Positions 1-6,907 of a DNA stretch of 64,000 nt are shown here, piece after piece. The DNA comes from Ancylobacter oerskovii (GTDB lineage: Bacteria > Pseudomonadota > Alphaproteobacteria > Rhizobiales > Xanthobacteraceae), in the NCBI RefSeq assembly GCF_018390555.1, contig NZ_JAHBGB010000044.1, forward strand, positions 151,424-215,423, read 5' to 3'. The notes beneath the pieces are model-generated. The model was given only the letters and a program-made list of their open reading frames with translations. It was not told where the DNA came from and did not search any database. Each line of letters starts with the position of its first letter. Within the stretch, counting starts at the first letter, position 1. The position numbers and the translations under genes were made by a program.

Positions 1-1
1 G

Positions 2-544
2 GTCATACGCGACCGCCGGATAGCCGAGCGCGGTCTCCGCGTCGCCGGGGCTCTATTCGGTCATGCGGGGCCTACGGGCTATTGCTGGCCCAGCCAGGCG
101 TCCCTCGCGCGCGCCACCAGTCTGGACGAAAGGACTGTCCGCCGCGTGCTGAAGGAGCTCGCCGGCCTTGGCGTCATCCGCCGCGTGCGGGCGATCGACC
201 TGCCGCAGGAACTGGCGAGCATTGCCCTAGGGGGCGTAAGGGACGGCGGAAGTGGGCGCAGCTACCGTGGCGGAGCCTATGTTTTGGTACCGCCCGCTGA
301 TTGGACCGCGATTGCTGTCACAGGGCTAAATCCGCCCTCTGACAACAGGGCGGAATCCGCCCTCTATAACCACCAGGATGAACCCGAACCTGCTTCGCAG
401 GATTCTTTCACACAGATGGACAGTAACAGTTCTGGAACTGTCCCATTTAATGGAACCGTCCCTCGTTTCGATGAAGGAGCGATTCAGAACTGTGACTGTT
501 GCTCCGAACCCCACGCGCGCGAGGGCCGTCATGACGCAGCGTAG
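2..544 (+). CDS. Helix-turn-helix phage replication/regulatory protein, 5' end missing
   Basis: The reading frame is open at the left window edge and ends at a TAG at 542-544, so only the C-terminal part is present. The first 60 or so residues hold a winged-helix pattern (SQASLARATSLDERTVRRVL followed by KELAGLGVIRRV), as in HTH_36-type proteins that open phage early operons and often act in replication initiation. The remainder is low in recognisable features, rich in Asn/Ser/Thr and ends with a Cys-Asp-Cys-Cys stretch. The next gene starts inside its last codons (531), so the two are probably translated together. The exact role (initiator or regulator) cannot be decided from this fragment. 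Confidence 0.6.
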   Translation, partial: VIRDRRIAERGLRVAGALFGHAGPTGYCWPSQASLARATSLDERTVRRVLKELAGLGVIRRVRAIDLPQELASIALGGVRDGGSGRSYRGGAYVLVPPADWTAIAVTGLNPPSDNRAESALYNHQDEPEPASQDSFTQMDSNSSGTVPFNGTVPRFDEGAIQNCDCCSEPHAREGRHDAA

Positions 545-779
545 CGCCATCATCATCCCGTTCCCTGCCGCTAAGCGCACCGGCCGGATCCAGCGGGTGG
601 CGGAGATCCTGAGCAGCCAGCACACGAAGCGCGGCGTTGAAGCCTATTGGCGGCGCACCGTCAACGACATGCGGCGGTCGATGGAGAAGGCTGGCCTCGA
701 ACCCGAGATCATCGCCCGCGAGGTAGAGGACTTCCGCCGCGCCGTCGGCGCGGCCATGGTGCAGGGAGCCACGGCATGA
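531..779 (+). CDS. DUF6074-like small phage protein
   Basis: 82 residues. The N-terminus reads MTQRSAIIIPFPAAKRTGRI, a pattern I associate with the DUF6074 family that is common in prophages of Hyphomicrobiales. The remainder is a charged helical region (YWRRTVNDMRRSMEKAGLE...). The frame extends upstream to 378, but this ATG is favoured because it matches the family start and overlaps the preceding stop codon. The stop at 777-779 overlaps the next start as ATGA. Function unknown; it sits in the early-type operon next to the HTH protein. Confidence 0.6.
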   Translation: MTQRSAIIIPFPAAKRTGRIQRVAEILSSQHTKRGVEAYWRRTVNDMRRSMEKAGLEPEIIAREVEDFRRAVGAAMVQGATA

Positions 780-1030
780 CCGCGACAACACAATTCATCG
801 TCGCCCCTGTCGCCGTCACCGTCGAAGGCATCAGCCTGCCCGGCGGCGCAATGATCGCGGTCGAACTCGCCGAGCCGCGCCACCGGCATGCCATCCTCGC
901 CCATCAGCCCGGCGGAGACGTGGAGATCATCGCCATGTACCCAGATGAGCGGGAGGCGAAGGACGCACTGGCCGACATGCTGCTGCGCCTCGCGGAGGCT
1001 GAGCGCCAGGCGGGGGCGACGGTGCAATGA
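776..1030 (+). CDS. Hypothetical phage protein, 84 aa
   Basis: No family recognised. The protein starts MTATTQFIVAPVAVTVEGIS, continues with a beta-rich first half and ends with an alanine/glutamate-rich helix. The start is an ATG overlapping the upstream TGA, and its own TGA (1028-1030) overlaps the ATG of the next gene. Four genes from the left edge to 1302 therefore form one translationally coupled set. An upstream in-frame extension to 647 exists but would overlap DUF6074 heavily. Confidence 0.5.
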   Translation: MTATTQFIVAPVAVTVEGISLPGGAMIAVELAEPRHRHAILAHQPGGDVEIIAMYPDEREAKDALADMLLRLAEAERQAGATVQ

Positions 1031-1302
1031 ACGACCGCCCCATCCTCCTGTCCCGTGGCGAGTTGCTCGAGCTCCGCTGGACAGCGATGGGCCAGGTCCG
1101 TGGCGGCAGCTACGAGCCGGCCCCCAATCTCTTCATGCTGTGGCGGGACGGTCAGCTGATCGGCTTTACCAGCGAATTCGAGGCAGGCCTCACGCTCGGC
1201 GAGCGCTTCGCTCGCCAGTTCGGGTGCGAACTGATCGACGTCACCATAGAAACGACCGCGCCAGAGGATAGGCCGCAGTGGCCGCCCCTGCCCACGACCT
1301 GA
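1027..1302 (+). CDS. Hypothetical phage protein, 91 aa
   Basis: No family recognised. The start MNDRPILLSRGELLELRW overlaps the preceding stop (ATGA), which supports translation. It is the last gene of the plus-strand early-type run and converges on the AbiU2-like gene with only 9 bases between the two stop codons. Confidence 0.5.
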   Translation: MNDRPILLSRGELLELRWTAMGQVRGGSYEPAPNLFMLWRDGQLIGFTSEFEAGLTLGERFARQFGCELIDVTIETTAPEDRPQWPPLPTT

Positions 1303-1311
1303 ACCGCAGAT

Positions 1312-1998
1312 CTATTGCGGTCGAACTAATCGGCCGCTCATGAAGTCAAAGGTGCCTGTCCAGAACAGCCGTGCCTCTGCCGAGATGCCTTCCCATGCAT
1401 AGTTGGCCCGAGCTCCTTCGACCGCCAGGACCATGTGCGTTCCGATTTTTATCGCAACAGCGAGGAGAGCATCGACCTCCTTGTACTCTGGTTTGTCGGG
1501 GACCTCATTGATGTCGTGAGCAAGTTCCTTACTGCGGGTAGCTGACAGGCGGCTCAGCGCCTGCTGCCCATCAGACGATGCTGAAAACTGCTCATACGTT
1601 TCGATGGCTGCGGATATTGCTGCTCTTACCTCGTCCGGGGACCTCAGCCGCTCCTCCCATGTCTCCGATTGGGCTCGACCGATGAGAACCTCTTGGACCC
1701 GTTCTTTCTTCAGAAGGTAGACCGCAACAGCGAAGCTTCGATGGTCAGAACTTTCTGAATTGCCACGATTGGGCTTCTCAAAAAGGCGAGACAGGCAAAA
1801 AATAATGTCTATTATCAAAGATCTGTGAATTATATTATAGATTTTCACAAATCCCGCATTCTTTGCATGACCACTCATTATCAATTTATTTGCTTCGGCC
1901 ATCGCGTGGTGAGCGACAATCGCTGCATTTATGTTTGCATGTATTCTGTATAGGCATGTATCCAGCCGCTCAATTTCATCTTGCGCGGAATCTGACAT
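1312..1998 (-). CDS. HEPN/AbiU2-like protein, candidate anti-phage abortive-infection gene
   Basis: 228 residues. The helical N-terminal half with a HRSLIIDIIFCLSRLFE segment and the later RSKELAH (R155, H161 in this numbering) fit the HEPN_AbiU2 family, in which an R-x4-6-H pair is the usual RNase active site. ATG at 1998 is chosen because a run of seven G lies just upstream; the frame opens further to a TTG at 2043, which is unlikely. The gene is far AT-richer than its neighbours (15 of the 60 bases in 1801-1860 are G or C), is transcribed alone and lies between early and tail genes, as expected of a moron. The defence role is inferred from family and context; no activity can be read from sequence. 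Confidence 0.65.
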   Translation of the reverse strand: MSDSAQDEIERLDTCLYRIHANINAAIVAHHAMAEANKLIMSGHAKNAGFVKIYNIIHRSLIIDIIFCLSRLFEKPNRGNSESSDHRSFAVAVYLLKKERVQEVLIGRAQSETWEERLRSPDEVRAAISAAIETYEQFSASSDGQQALSRLSATRSKELAHDINEVPDKPEYKEVDALLAVAIKIGTHMVLAVEGARANYAWEGISAEARLFWTGTFDFMSGRLVRPQ

Positions 1999-2101
1999 GT
2001 CATCCCCCCCACGATGCGTATTCAAAGAGAATACACGATACAAATGAGTATCGATCGGCGCACTTCCTATTCGAGCGGCCTTTGAGCTTAACCCATGAGC
2101 A

Positions 2102-4489
2102 TCATTTGTCTCCGTAGTTCGCGCCTCCGAAAGCGATCTGGACGGCGCGATTGAGCCTTCGTTCGAGGGCGTCAGCCAGCATTTGGGCGTCGGAGTTGGT
2201 CGCGCCGCCCTTCAGGTTGATGGTGACGGGCATGTTGATCATTGGGCCGCCGCCATGACCCCGGCGGTCCTGGCCGTCGCGTCCCGGCGCGCCATCGCGG
2301 CCGTCCGCACCCGGGCGCCCCGGTGATCCAGCATTCCCGCTCAGGCGATGGTTCGGGATGATGTCGCCGTCCGTGCGCGGCCGGAATATCTCCCGGCCCC
2401 GCTCGCCCACGAGATAGGACTTTCCGGCCTCTACTGGACCGCCGTCGGCTCGGGTGCCATCGACCTTCGGCGCTGCTCCCAAGCCCGGCTGCCCATTCCA
2501 ACCGGGATCGGGCTTGTAGCCGCCCGCCGGCGGCGAGAAGCCGCTGTTGGGGCTGCCGCCGGATGAGAAGACGTTGCTGATCGCCTTCGCCGCGGTGCCG
2601 GCCAGTTCCATTAGAGAGCGAAGCCAGCCGGCCACCTTCTCGAGCCCGGCAATCAGCGAGGCGACGCCACCGCCGGCGAGCGCGCCGAGCGTCTCGCCCC
2701 ACGACCGCCATTTCGCGCCGCTCTCATCGATCGGTCCGAGGATGCCGGTGATCTTCTCCCATATCGTCGCGACGGCGGTCGCGAAGCCTTCGACGATCGG
2801 CTTCGCCGGTCCGAGCGCCGCCATGAAGGATTTGCCGAACGAGCTGAACATCTCGCTGATGCCGGCCCAGTTCTGGTGGATGAGGACGCCGGCGGCACCG
2901 ATGCCGGCGATGATGGCGCCGACACCCGAGCCGATGAAGGCGACGCGCAGCGCCGTGCCGAGCACGCGCACCGCACCGGCCGCCAGTTTCAGCGGATTGA
3001 GCAGCGCCAGCGCCGACGTGCCGACGGCAGCCAGTGCCGTGCCGATGCCGCCGATGCGCGCGGCGATCGAGAAGGCAGCCCAGGCACGGCTAGTGGCCAT
3101 CAGCGCGGCCCGGAAGGGAGCCAGAGCTGCCACCGTGACCGCCGCCGCTGCGGACAAACCGCGCATGCCGACAATCGCCGCGGTGAGCGCGCCGGCACGT
3201 AGCATGCCGGTGGCGAAGGCAGCTCCGATGGCGGCGATGCGGAAGGCCACCAGACCGGCGGTGGTGGCGACGATGGCGGTCGTCACCTTCGGATATTGGC
3301 TGGTGAGTTCCGTCAGCCGATCCAGCATCGGCGCTAGCGTGTCCATGATGGAGGTCATCGCCGGGAGCAGCGCATTGCCCAGGCTGATCGACAGGCGCTC
3401 GACGCGGTTCTGGAACAGCTGCACCGCATTCGCGGTCGTCTTGCTGCGGTTCTCATATTCCCGCGTCGCCGAGCCGGCATAGGTCGCTTCATCGCCGACG
3501 ATGCCGAGAGACTCGCGGATCAGGTTCAGGTTCGTCAGCAGCGGGCCCAGCGCCCGCGCTTCGTCGCCGAACAGCTGCGAGACGAGCGACGCCCGTCGCT
3601 CCGCCGGCAGCTTGGCGATGCGCTCCATGACGTTGAGCGTGGTGCCGACGGCATCCTTCTGCATCGCCTTGGCGACGGCCTTCGCCTCGAGCCCCAACGC
3701 CTTGTAGGCTTCCCGCTGCGACTTGGTCGCCGCCGCGCCCTTGGTGAGCGCCCGGCCCATATTGTTGAAGCTGGTGGCCGCCACCTCCGGCGCTGCGCCA
3801 GCGCTGATCATCGCCGAACCGAAGGCGGCAGCTTGTTCCGCAGCGAACCCGAACATCTTGGCCTGAGCACCGACGCGGGTCTCGAAATCGAGGATGTCGC
3901 TCGCGCTCGACGCCTGCCGGTTGCTGAGTTCGTTCATCGCGTCGGCAAGGCGGAACACCTGATCGGTGCTGTAGCCGAGCCCGGTGCGCAGCTTCGCCAT
4001 GGCATCGCCCGCCGCGCCGGCGGAGATATCGAAGGCCACGCCGATCTTGGCGGCGCCCTCGGTGAACTTGGCGAGTTCCTCACCGGCGATGCCCGCCTGG
4101 CCGGCGGCCGCCGCGATCTGGGCGAGGCCGGTCACCGCCACCGGAAGCCGGGCGGAGAGGTCCAGAAGATCCTTCTTGAAGGCCGCAATGCCGGCGTTGC
4201 CGCCAAAGTCGACGACCTTGGTGACGTCCGCCATGGCGCTCTCGAAGGCCATAGCGGATTGGATCGGCGCGGACAGGGCACGTTGCAGCGCCCATGCACT
4301 GGCGGTGGCGTCGATCATACGCCCGCGCATCTGATCGACCCGCTGATTTACCGCATCCCGGCGAGCCGCGAAGCCCTTCAGCGTTTTATCCAGCCTGCCG
4401 AGCACCCCGGAGACCGCCTTCGCGGGAGCCGAAACACCATCGATGAGTTGCAGGCGGAGAGCCGCCTCCTTCGTGCCGGCCATTGCCAT
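2102..4489 (-). CDS. Phage tail tape measure protein
   Basis: 795 residues. The N-terminal half (about 80-400) shows the TP901-type tape-measure core: repeated Ala/Gly-rich helices such as SAMAFESAMADVTKVVDFGG and the LSNRQASSASDILDFETRVG segment. Residues about 400-560 contain several hydrophobic stretches, as usual in these proteins. Near the C-terminus seven consecutive Gly-X-Y triplets (GSPGRPGADGRDGAPGRDGQ and on) form a short collagen-like tract, which is unusual here. At about 1.5 angstrom per residue it would set a tail of roughly 120 nm (inference). It follows the two tail chaperone genes on the same strand. No tail tube, distal tail or baseplate gene follows; the next gene downstream is the AbiU2-like one. 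Confidence 0.9.
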   Translation of the reverse strand: MAMAGTKEAALRLQLIDGVSAPAKAVSGVLGRLDKTLKGFAARRDAVNQRVDQMRGRMIDATASAWALQRALSAPIQSAMAFESAMADVTKVVDFGGNAGIAAFKKDLLDLSARLPVAVTGLAQIAAAAGQAGIAGEELAKFTEGAAKIGVAFDISAGAAGDAMAKLRTGLGYSTDQVFRLADAMNELSNRQASSASDILDFETRVGAQAKMFGFAAEQAAAFGSAMISAGAAPEVAATSFNNMGRALTKGAAATKSQREAYKALGLEAKAVAKAMQKDAVGTTLNVMERIAKLPAERRASLVSQLFGDEARALGPLLTNLNLIRESLGIVGDEATYAGSATREYENRSKTTANAVQLFQNRVERLSISLGNALLPAMTSIMDTLAPMLDRLTELTSQYPKVTTAIVATTAGLVAFRIAAIGAAFATGMLRAGALTAAIVGMRGLSAAAAVTVAALAPFRAALMATSRAWAAFSIAARIGGIGTALAAVGTSALALLNPLKLAAGAVRVLGTALRVAFIGSGVGAIIAGIGAAGVLIHQNWAGISEMFSSFGKSFMAALGPAKPIVEGFATAVATIWEKITGILGPIDESGAKWRSWGETLGALAGGGVASLIAGLEKVAGWLRSLMELAGTAAKAISNVFSSGGSPNSGFSPPAGGYKPDPGWNGQPGLGAAPKVDGTRADGGPVEAGKSYLVGERGREIFRPRTDGDIIPNHRLSGNAGSPGRPGADGRDGAPGRDGQDRRGHGGGPMINMPVTINLKGGATNSDAQMLADALERRLNRAVQIAFGGANYGDK

Positions 4490-4492
4490 CCC

Positions 4493-4747
4493 CTATGTAT
4501 CCACCGTGACGACTCGCCCAATCTTCAAGCCACTGACCGGGTCGATATCGCCGAACTTGAGACCGTCGGGATTGGCGACCGGCGGGGGCTCGGGCAGCGG
4601 CAGGGCGTCTGGCTCGGACTCGAAGGCAACGACGCCACCCGCGATCCGCCGCGCCTCGTCATGGAAGGCCTGGAAGTCCGACCAGCGCCGCCGCTCCATC
4701 TCGCTGAAGGGCTGATGAAGGATGGCGCCAATTTCAGCGAGCATCAT
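4493..4747 (-). CDS. Phage tail assembly chaperone, GpE-like (downstream partner)
   Basis: 84 residues. The start MMLAEIGAILHQPFSEMERR and the following DFQAFHDEARRIAGG resemble phage P2 GpE (ATTFHWPQSEIWRM...ERARIRSG). The gene sits directly between the gp41-like chaperone and the tape measure, which is the conserved position. The ATGATG start overlaps the upstream stop, so it can be made by re-initiation; in many tailed phages the same pair is joined by programmed frameshifting. The C-terminal half is proline-rich. The stop lies 3 bases before the tape measure start. Confidence 0.6.
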   Translation of the reverse strand: MMLAEIGAILHQPFSEMERRRWSDFQAFHDEARRIAGGVVAFESEPDALPLPEPPPVANPDGLKFGDIDPVSGLKIGRVVTVDT

Positions 4748-5019
4748 CCGCCGGCGCTTCCATTCTCCGGCTCGAGCGCGAAAGGGGCGAGCGCGGCACC
4801 GATCGCCTCGAAATCGCTGGTCCGCAGCTTCCGCAGGGCTTCCGCCGGCCAGCCGGTGTCCGCCGCCAGCATGGCGATGGTGGCACCCGTGCCGGTCGCC
4901 CCGGCCGCCTGGGCGCGCTCCATCGCCTCGATGGCACCGACGGTCGGCTCGTCCACCTCGATGGTCGCGTAGGTCTTTCCCTCGTGCTCAACGGGTCGCT
5001 TCAGGGTGATCGTGGTCAT
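4744..5019 (-). CDS. Phage tail assembly protein, Mu gp41-like chaperone
   Basis: 91 residues starting MTTITLKRPVEHEGKTYATI, the typical opening of the Phage_TAC_7 / Mu gp41-like family (short beta-strands followed by a helix rich in Ala; LRKLRTSDFEAIGAAL near the end). An AAGGA ribosome site lies about 8 bases before ATG 5019. It is the first gene of the minus-strand tail block and runs divergently from the head operon across 5020-5147. It is expected to coat the tape measure during tail assembly. Confidence 0.7.
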   Translation of the reverse strand: MTTITLKRPVEHEGKTYATIEVDEPTVGAIEAMERAQAAGATGTGATIAMLAADTGWPAEALRKLRTSDFEAIGAALAPFALEPENGSAGG

Positions 5020-5046
5020 GGGGGCGTCCTTCAGTCGTGAGAGGTT

Positions 5047-5130
5047 TTCAGAAAATCTGAATTAAGATTTCTAGCATTCAGAAAAACTATCACGGAGGGC
5101 GAAAGAATGTTAGCCTGAACTCGAATTCAG
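5047..5130. promoter_or_regulatory. Divergent control region with TTCAG/CTGAA dyads
   Basis: This is the short AT-rich gap between the tail block (minus) and the head operon (plus). It contains TTCAGAAAATCTGAA (5047-5061, perfect 6-bp arms), a further TTCAGA half-site (5077-5082) and CTGAACTCGAATTCAG (5115-5130, 5-bp arms). Five copies of the same half-site in 84 bases indicate an operator cluster. The HTH gene at 5148 is the obvious candidate binder (inference). Confidence 0.55.
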
Positions 5131-5147
5131 TTAAGGACCGCCCGACG

Positions 5148-5570
5148 ATGCGCCTCACCCAACGCGACCTCGCCTATGCGCTCGACATGAGCGCAATGAG
5201 CGTCAGCCGTGCCGCGACGCGGCTAGGCCGTCCCATGGGGCTGATGAGCGAGGATCTGGCGTTCGAGCTGTTGGTAGCCGGTGCACTGCGCGAGCGCGGC
5301 ATCTCGTGGCCTCAGTCCATTCGACTGGTCTGCCGGTTCTCGTCCGAGATCCGCGGCCTCGCCTCGAACATTGATGAACGCCGGCTGTGGGTCGTCTTCG
5401 TCAACGCCACCGTGAACCCTTTCACGGTCATGGCGATCAGCCCCTCGCACCTCGCGAACGTCATCAGCAGGCACCCGCTTGCGCGGACGATCGGCCTGCA
5501 CGAACCCGTTTCCGAGGCTATCGAGCAACTCGACGCCCTGAAGACACGCAAGACGTGGGCATGGGCATGA
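5148..5570 (+). CDS. Small HTH protein leading the head operon, candidate regulator
   Basis: 140 residues. Residues 1-30 (RLTQRDLAYALDMSAMSVSR then AATRLGRP) form a helix-turn-helix; the next 100 residues are not recognised. It is the first gene of the head operon, directly downstream of the TTCAG/CTGAA dyads, and its TGA overlaps the portal start as ATGA, so expression of structural genes is coupled to it. I infer autoregulation or control of the divergent tail/head promoters; a structural role is not excluded. Confidence 0.55.
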   Translation: MRLTQRDLAYALDMSAMSVSRAATRLGRPMGLMSEDLAFELLVAGALRERGISWPQSIRLVCRFSSEIRGLASNIDERRLWVVFVNATVNPFTVMAISPSHLANVISRHPLARTIGLHEPVSEAIEQLDALKTRKTWAWA

Positions 5571-6907
5571 ATATCGTTCGCGCCCTTCAATCCATCTTCA
5601 AGCGTGCTGCTCCCGTCGAGGCGGGTAGCCACGGCCCGCGCTGGGCACACGGCAAGGTCCTCCGTGCACCGGCCCAGGAAGCCACACGGCGGCGGCAGCT
5701 CGCGGCCGATCGTGCCGCGTGGCTGGCGATGAACGATGCCACTGCAGCGTCAATCATCGACCGCTGGGCGAGCAACCTCGTCAGCGACGGTCCGAGCATC
5801 GTGCCCCGCACGAATGACGATGCCCTGCGCCGGAGCGTGACCGACTCCTGGGCGCGCTGGTGGGATCGGGCTGACGCGGAAGGCCGCGACGACTTCGGCG
5901 GCATCCTGTCCCGCGCCGCGCGTGGCATTGTCGCCAGCGGCGAGGCCTTCCTCGCTGTGGAGGTCGACGACGCCGGCGAGCTTGTGCTGCGCAGCCTGGC
6001 GCCGGAACAGGTCGACGCCAGCCTCACCCGACCGGCCGGCACCGGCGGCAACATCATCGCCGGCGTCGAGATGGATCGGCGGGGCCGGCCGACTGCCTAC
6101 TGGGTTCGCCCGGCCACCGATGCGCTGCTGGCCTATATGCTCACCGCCCGACCGGTAGATGCCGGCGACGTGCTGCACGTATTCCGTCGCGACCATCCCG
6201 GCCAAGTGCGCGGCCTGTCCTGGCTTGCCCCGATCGCCACGCTGCTGTCGCAGATCGGCGAGTTGCAGGACTCCGTGCTGGCGACCGCGAACACCGCCGC
6301 GCTGTTCGGCGGCGTGCTGACCAACATCAGCGGCCAGCCAACCGATGGCGTAGCGCCTGCGGCGGGGCTGATGCCCGGGGCGCTTGTCGAGCTGCCGGCG
6401 GGAATGGACATCAAGTTCTCTTCGCCTCCCGCCCTCACCGGCGCCGACGCCACGCGCCGCGAGATGCTGCGCTCCGTCGCCGCTGGCGTCGGACTGCCGT
6501 TCGAGCTCGTCACCGGCGACCTGAGCCAGGTGAACTATTCCAGCATGCGCGCCGGCTTCGGCGAGTTCCGCAAGCGCGTCGACGTGCTGCGGCGAACCAT
6601 GATCGAGGCGCAGCTGATCCGGCCGCTGTGGCGCAAATGGCTGGCCTTCGAGGCGATGCACGGACGCATTTCCGCAAGCGTCGCCGCCGAGCTCGAGCCG
6701 CTAATCAGCTGGCCGGCCTGGCTGCCGATCGATCCGCAGAAAGAGACCGCCGCCGACATCCTTGCCCTGGATGCCGGCCTGACCTCTCGCGCCGAACTGG
6801 TGGCAAAGCGCGGTCGCGACCTCGCCGAGCTCGACGCCGAAATCGCCGCCGACCGCTTCGTGCCACGCGCGGCTCCGACCACGACTCCGGAGGAATCCGA
6901 TGCCTGA
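5567..6907 (+). CDS. Phage portal protein, lambda family
   Basis: 446 residues. It forms the dodecameric ring through which DNA enters the capsid. Lambda-type portal features are seen throughout: a basic N-terminus with DRAAWLAMNDATAASIIDRW, a central GQVRGLSWLAPI segment, the LPAGMDIKFSSP region and the C-terminal QVNYSSMRAGFGEFRKRVD followed by IRPLWRKWLAFEAMHG. ATG 5567 is chosen because it overlaps the previous TGA; the frame opens further upstream only through the HTH gene. Its stop overlaps the next start by 8 bases. Confidence 0.9.
   Translation: MNIVRALQSIFKRAAPVEAGSHGPRWAHGKVLRAPAQEATRRRQLAADRAAWLAMNDATAASIIDRWASNLVSDGPSIVPRTNDDALRRSVTDSWARWWDRADAEGRDDFGGILSRAARGIVASGEAFLAVEVDDAGELVLRSLAPEQVDASLTRPAGTGGNIIAGVEMDRRGRPTAYWVRPATDALLAYMLTARPVDAGDVLHVFRRDHPGQVRGLSWLAPIATLLSQIGELQDSVLATANTAALFGGVLTNISGQPTDGVAPAAGLMPGALVELPAGMDIKFSSPPALTGADATRREMLRSVAAGVGLPFELVTGDLSQVNYSSMRAGFGEFRKRVDVLRRTMIEAQLIRPLWRKWLAFEAMHGRISASVAAELEPLISWPAWLPIDPQKETAADILALDAGLTSRAELVAKRGRDLAELDAEIAADRFVPRAAPTTTPEESDA

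Noticed and set aside
1999-2043. Longer start (TTG 2043) for the AbiU2-like gene
   Set aside because: TTG without a ribosome site; ATG 1998 follows a G-rich site.
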